From Planctomycetaceae bacterium (lineage in GTDB: Bacteria; Planctomycetota; Phycisphaerae; Phycisphaerales; SM1A02), in the NCBI GenBank assembly GCA_947490615.1, contig CANLHK010000006.1:149888-213887 (forward strand): DNA of 64,000 nucleotides. Direction: 5' to 3'. The notes under the pieces are model-generated. The model did not search any database and had not been told where the DNA came from. It was given only the letters and a program-made list of their open reading frames with translations. Positions 61,421 through 64,000 of this stretch are shown one piece after another. The position numbers were made by a program, and so were the translations under genes. Position 1 is the stretch's first letter, and each line of letters starts with the position of its first letter.

Positions 61421-62182
61421 CTGAAAACTCCTGACTTCATCTGTATCGGTGCCATGAAATCAGGAACCACCTGGCTGTACCAGGAACTCAAGAAGCACCC
61501 TGGCGTGCGGATGCCGCACATCAAGGAGATCGCGTGGTTCATTTCACTGGAGACTCGCCAACTCCCTTGGTACAAGCCGAATGCTCAGTCGTGGGAGGAG
61601 TATCTCGCGCTCTTTGGAAGCACCGACGGCTTCGTGACTGGGGATGTGACCCCCTATTACATGTGCGAACAGGGCGCCGCGGCGGAGATGCAGGCTCGGC
61701 TACCCAACGCCCGTCTGCTCGCGATTCTGCGTGACCCCGTCGAGCGCGCCTTCTCGCAGTATCGGATGGGTCGCGACAACAAGTTCATCGGTCCAGAACA
61801 CTCTTTCCTCGATGTCTTCTTCTCCTTCGATGCGCAGAAGCGCGGGTTCCGGCAAACGGCTTCGCGGGGCCACTACGCCGAGCAACTCAATCCATTCCTC
61901 GAGCGATATCAGTTAGGAGAGAATCTGGAAGTCTTCTTCTACGACCACTTGGAGGAAAATCCCGTCGAATTCATCCATGCGATCGATCGGTTCCTCGGGC
62001 TGAGCGAGTTTGACTCTCCGGATGTGCGCGCCTTCGAGCGGCACGCGAACTTCGATTCGAGCTTGCAGATCACGGCGGAAGAACGGCGGGTCGTCGAGGA
62101 GTACTACGCGCCGCACGACCAACGCCTCGCCGAGTTGCTGGGGCGGACGGTCCCGTGGAGAGCCGACAGACCGGAAGCGTGA
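61421..62182 (+). CDS. Sulfotransferase, start codon apparently CTG
   Basis: A 253-residue PAPS-dependent sulfotransferase (heparan-type). The phosphosulfate loop is FICIGAMKSGTTWLYQELKKHP, with AILRDPVERAFSQYRM and EVFFYDHLEENP further on. The conserved strand before the loop (PDFICIGA) starts upstream of the first ATG (61454), which would delete it. In frame, the only start position is CTG 61421, five bases after GAGGT and just behind an in-frame TAG at 61415-61417. Translation from CTG, or damage when the tRNA-side joint formed, are both possible. The gene lies inside the repeat-flanked segment, so it may be cargo of an integrated element. Confidence 0.72.
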   Translation: MKTPDFICIGAMKSGTTWLYQELKKHPGVRMPHIKEIAWFISLETRQLPWYKPNAQSWEEYLALFGSTDGFVTGDVTPYYMCEQGAAAEMQARLPNARLLAILRDPVERAFSQYRMGRDNKFIGPEHSFLDVFFSFDAQKRGFRQTASRGHYAEQLNPFLERYQLGENLEVFFYDHLEENPVEFIHAIDRFLGLSEFDSPDVRAFERHANFDSSLQITAEERRVVEEYYAPHDQRLAELLGRTVPWRADRPEA

Positions 62183-62315
62183 AACTCGTAGCGAGGATCG
62201 GGAAGAGTCGACAGGCGCGGCGCGACACCTCCACTCGTACGGGCCCTCGTCGTGCAAAACCGGGCGCAGTCTCAGATCCGCTTGTTTTCTAGGTGTTTTC
62301 GTTGCACGCCCACAG
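62183..62315. other. Spacer between sulfotransferase and second tRNA fragment
   Basis: About 130 bases. No gene or RNA seen. Confidence 0.35.
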
Positions 62316-62361
62316 GCTTCCCAAGCTGAATGTCGAGGGTTCGATTCCCTTTGTCCGCTTT
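62316..62361 (+). repeat. Direct repeat, copy 2 (tRNA-Gly 3' fragment): possible attachment site
   Basis: 43 of 46 bases match 61252-61297. One of the three changes makes an A50-T64 pair in the T stem where the intact tRNA has C50-T64, so this fragment comes from a proper tRNA rather than random decay. The 5' half of the tRNA is absent. Confidence 0.85.
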
Positions 62362-62586
62362 CTGCGTGCGTGGCGGTGTGTGGCGTGCTGAGTCCACCGC
62401 TGTCGCTGAATGTTCTTTGTTTCAAGGCATTTAACAGACTTTACCGCTGGCAATAAACAGACATTCTGAAGCGGGAGACTGAATGACGAGGGTGACAATT
62501 ATGGACACCAATTGACTCGGCGAGACACGGTTGTGTGCAAAAGTGTGCGCACATCAAATCGTCTGAATGATGAGGGTCGGGCCTGC
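62362..62586. other. Non-coding stretch, lower GC than the surroundings
   Basis: About 225 bases of visibly less GC-rich DNA between the tRNA fragment and the integrase remnant. No gene seen. Confidence 0.4.
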
Positions 62587-62820
62587 TCAAGCAACCAAAC
62601 CCTTCATCCCAGCGATGTGCTCGTAGAGCGGGAGTTGATCTTCATCCATGTAGATCGTTTCAGTCAGCTCTGGGCTGGAGTGACGCATCACCGCTTGCCG
62701 TACGCGAGCAGGAACATTTGCCGCAGCCACCAGCGTCGAGCAGGTCTTGCGCAGTGCGTGAAAGTCAACGAATCCCTTGCCTGCAACTTGGTAGGCGATA
62801 CCCGCAAACTCCAGGTCGCG
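62587..62820 (-). pseudogene. C-terminal end of a tyrosine recombinase (integrase)
   Basis: Read on the minus strand toward TGA at 62587-62589, 77 codons encode DLEFAGIAYQVAGKG, then FHALRKT (the HxxR box) and RHSSPELTETIY (His and the Tyr nucleophile, ten residues apart) and end IAGMKGLVA. This is the conserved C-terminal end of the phage-integrase catalytic domain. The N-terminal part is missing: above about 62820 the sequence becomes a DEAD-box helicase on the other strand. No full start exists, so it cannot act. Confidence 0.8.
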
Positions 62821-63338
62821 TGCTTGATCACATGCACCGTGGCATGATTGACTTCAGCGATATCCAATCCGTCGTGCTTGATGAAGCAGACGAAATGCTC
62901 GAGATCGGCTTTGCGGAAGATCTCGAGCTCATCCTCGAAGCGATTCCTAAAGTTCGTCAAACTGCGTATGTTGTGCCGCGCGCACACAAGGTCACTGCGC
63001 TCGATCTTGAGTCGCCGACGCTGGCACTGATTTTCTGTCGAACCCGCATCGAAGTTGATGAACTTGCGGAGCGCATGGTTGGTCGTGGCTATCGCGTGGA
63101 AGTGATGCACGGCGGCATGACGCAGAACATTCGAGACCGCGTGATCAAGAAGGCGCGTGCAGCGGCGCTTGATCTACTCATCGCAACCGATGTTGCTGCG
63201 CGTGGACTCGACATCGAGCACATCTCACACGTCGTGAACTTCGATGTGCCAAGTTCGCCAGAGTCCTATGTGCACCGTATCGGTCGTACGGGACGCGCGC
63301 TGTTGGCGATGGATGTAGTTTCCATCAACTTTGCGTAA
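62811..63338 (+). pseudogene. DEAD-box RNA helicase fragment with in-frame internal deletions
   Basis: The frame starts abruptly at PGRVLDHMHRGMIDFSDI and shows motif II LDEADEMLEIGF, then after PKVRQTA jumps to YVVPRAHKVTALDLESPT. The SAT motif and about 65 residues between are gone, and so are the few residues normally between ALD and LES. It continues through IFCRTR, LLIATDVAARGLD (motif V) and HRIGRTGR (motif VI), where the usual GxxGR repeat is missing too, and ends in an unrelated VSINFA. All gaps keep the frame. N-terminal motifs Q, I and Ia are absent. No normal start. Confidence 0.82.
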
Positions 63339-63421
63339 ATGGTTTGACATGAAGTCTCTGCCCGCGATGTGTGCTGCAGGTATTTCTCCCTTCGTCGATT
63401 GCGGCGCGATGCGGCGTTGCC

Positions 63422-63430
63422 TGCTATGGT
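63422..63430 (+). promoter_or_regulatory. Extended -10 element ahead of the riboswitch
   Basis: TGCTATGGT (TGn plus TATGGT) lies about 15 bases before the riboswitch. A TTGACA at 63344-63349 is further upstream, with no -10 at the right distance. Confidence 0.4.
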
Positions 63431-63444
63431 GCGGCCTTACTTCC

Positions 63445-63585
63445 TGTTGGGGAGTAGCCGCCCGCCGATGCGGGTGAGAAGGGTCGTCAACACGAGTGGA
63501 ACGCTATGCGCTTCACTCCGGTCCTTCTGCGGCATTGGTCACCGTCCTCTGTGATGGCCGACCGTTGCCCTTGGCGAGACCAACA
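63445..63585 (+). ncRNA. yybP-ykoY (manganese) riboswitch
   Basis: The outer stem pairs TGTTGG (63445-63450) with CCAACA (63580-63585). Between them are the family's conserved bases GGGGAGTAGC (63449-63458), GTCGTCAACACG (about 63483-63494) and the 3' strand GGCGAGACC (63573-63581). yybP-ykoY RNAs bind Mn2+ and are often found in front of TerC/Alx and P-type ATPase genes, exactly as here. No clear terminator-like hairpin follows; two overlapping short stems (CCTGC/GCAGG and TGAGC/GCTCA at about 63617-63644) may switch ribosome access. Confidence 0.82.
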
Positions 63586-63659
63586 TTCTTTCGCGGCGTG
63601 AGCCGTGCCTGTTCTGTGCCTGCTTTTGAGCAGGTTCAGGCTCAGATTGTGATCTCCTC

Positions 63660-64000
63660 ATGAATGACCTGCTGCTGCTCGCTGCCACCGCAACATCCAA
63701 TCCCGCCGATCTAAAGATCTGGGCGTATGTCGCGTTCATCGGCCTTGTAATCGTGTTCCTCGCGCTCGACCTTGGCGTCTTTCACCGCGAAGCCCATGAA
63801 GTCAAGATGAAAGAGGCGGTGACATGGTCCATTGTCTGGCTGACATGCGGAATCGCGTTCAGCGGCTTCGTGTACATGGCCTACGAGCACCACTGGCTCG
63901 GCCTGGGATTGGACACCGCCAAGTACAGCACATCGGAGGCGATCGGGGCCGGCGCCCCGCTCATCGTGTCGGGCGAGGTGCAGGGATTGGAAGCGGCGAA
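63660..64000 (+). CDS. TerC/Alx family membrane protein (5' part)
   Basis: The window shows 113 residues of a TerC-like protein: a first segment AYVAFIGLVIVFLALDLGVF, the conserved DLGVFHREAHEVKMKEA loop, and AVTWSIVWLTCGIAFSGFVY. TerC proteins with a yybP-ykoY riboswitch export or handle Mn2+. After the second membrane segment a linker (GLDTAKYSTSEAIGAG) differs from the usual short loop. ATG 63660 is the only start that follows the riboswitch and yields the family N-terminus. The rest runs off the window. Confidence 0.88.
   Translation, partial: MNDLLLLAATATSNPADLKIWAYVAFIGLVIVFLALDLGVFHREAHEVKMKEAVTWSIVWLTCGIAFSGFVYMAYEHHWLGLGLDTAKYSTSEAIGAGAPLIVSGEVQGLEAA

Noticed and set aside
62512..62847. 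Plus-strand frame over the integrase remnant
   Set aside because: The minus strand encodes the recombinase active-site motifs; this frame has none.

Overview
The window looks like chromosomal DNA of a Planctomycetota bacterium, most likely of the Phycisphaerae/Phycisphaerales. The evidence is high GC content, several secreted proteins ending in a VPAPG - hydrophobic helix - RRRR anchor, dockerin-like GDLNGDGAVNAPDLA repeats at protein C-termini, many sulfotransferase/sulfatase/large secreted peptidase genes, and sparse Shine-Dalgarno sequences. Taxonomy is inferred from gene style only; no rRNA is present. No CRISPR array, phage or recognisable defence system was seen.

Layout. 1-2.3 kb: two tandem leftward multicopper oxidase genes; the one cut by the window edge carries an in-frame stop. 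2.6-11.7 kb: rightward secreted enzymes (subtilisin with FN3 domain, glycosyltransferase, S46 peptidase, an M28 peptidase/solute-binding/propeller fusion and a coupled propeller protein). 12.4-14.7 kb: inositol-phosphatase-like enzyme convergent with a TPR-sulfotransferase. 14.9-17.9 kb: four VPAPG-anchored paralogues, two sharing a 105-bp identical tract. 18.7-30.3 kb: DASS transporter, diheme/propeller protein with dockerin-like tail, EF-hand protein, GT61 glycosyltransferase divergent from an MFS exporter, a decayed DUF486 fragment, a transglutaminase-esterase fusion and a membrane methyltransferase. 30.3-38.4 kb: C25-type peptidase, then a sugar-acid block (Gfo/Idh/MocA, L-fuconate dehydratase, SDR, lactonase, aldo-keto reductase) that fits non-phosphorylative L-fucose oxidation, then a lone astB-like gene. 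38.4-49.1 kb: patatin lipoprotein, DCC/DoxX-like pair, sugar-isomerase-like protein, sulfatase, two glycosyltransferases, truD, a small lipoprotein and purT. 49.2-61 kb: Rrf2 and ArsR-like regulators, methyltransferase plus phosphopantetheinyl transferase, OPT transporter, a promoter/short ORF/hairpin leader ahead of an aminotransferase-like protein without its lysine, a dockerin-like protein, gldA-like dehydrogenase and a frameshifted FAD oxidoreductase.

61.2-63.4 kb is a scar of mobile DNA: an intact tRNA-Gly(CCC), a sulfotransferase that seems to lack a normal start codon, a second copy of the 3' part of the tRNA, the C-terminal end of a tyrosine recombinase, and a DEAD-box helicase with in-frame internal deletions. 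The window closes with a yybP-ykoY (manganese) riboswitch ahead of a TerC-family gene.

Functional themes are turnover of sulfated and fucosylated polymers (sulfatase, three sulfotransferases with the scar copy, L-fuconate pathway), extracellular proteolysis, and cell-surface display. The most unusual items are the three-domain M28/SBP3/propeller fusion, the leader region at 55.17-55.38 kb, the tRNA-Gly scar, and the VPAPG paralogue array with apparent gene conversion.
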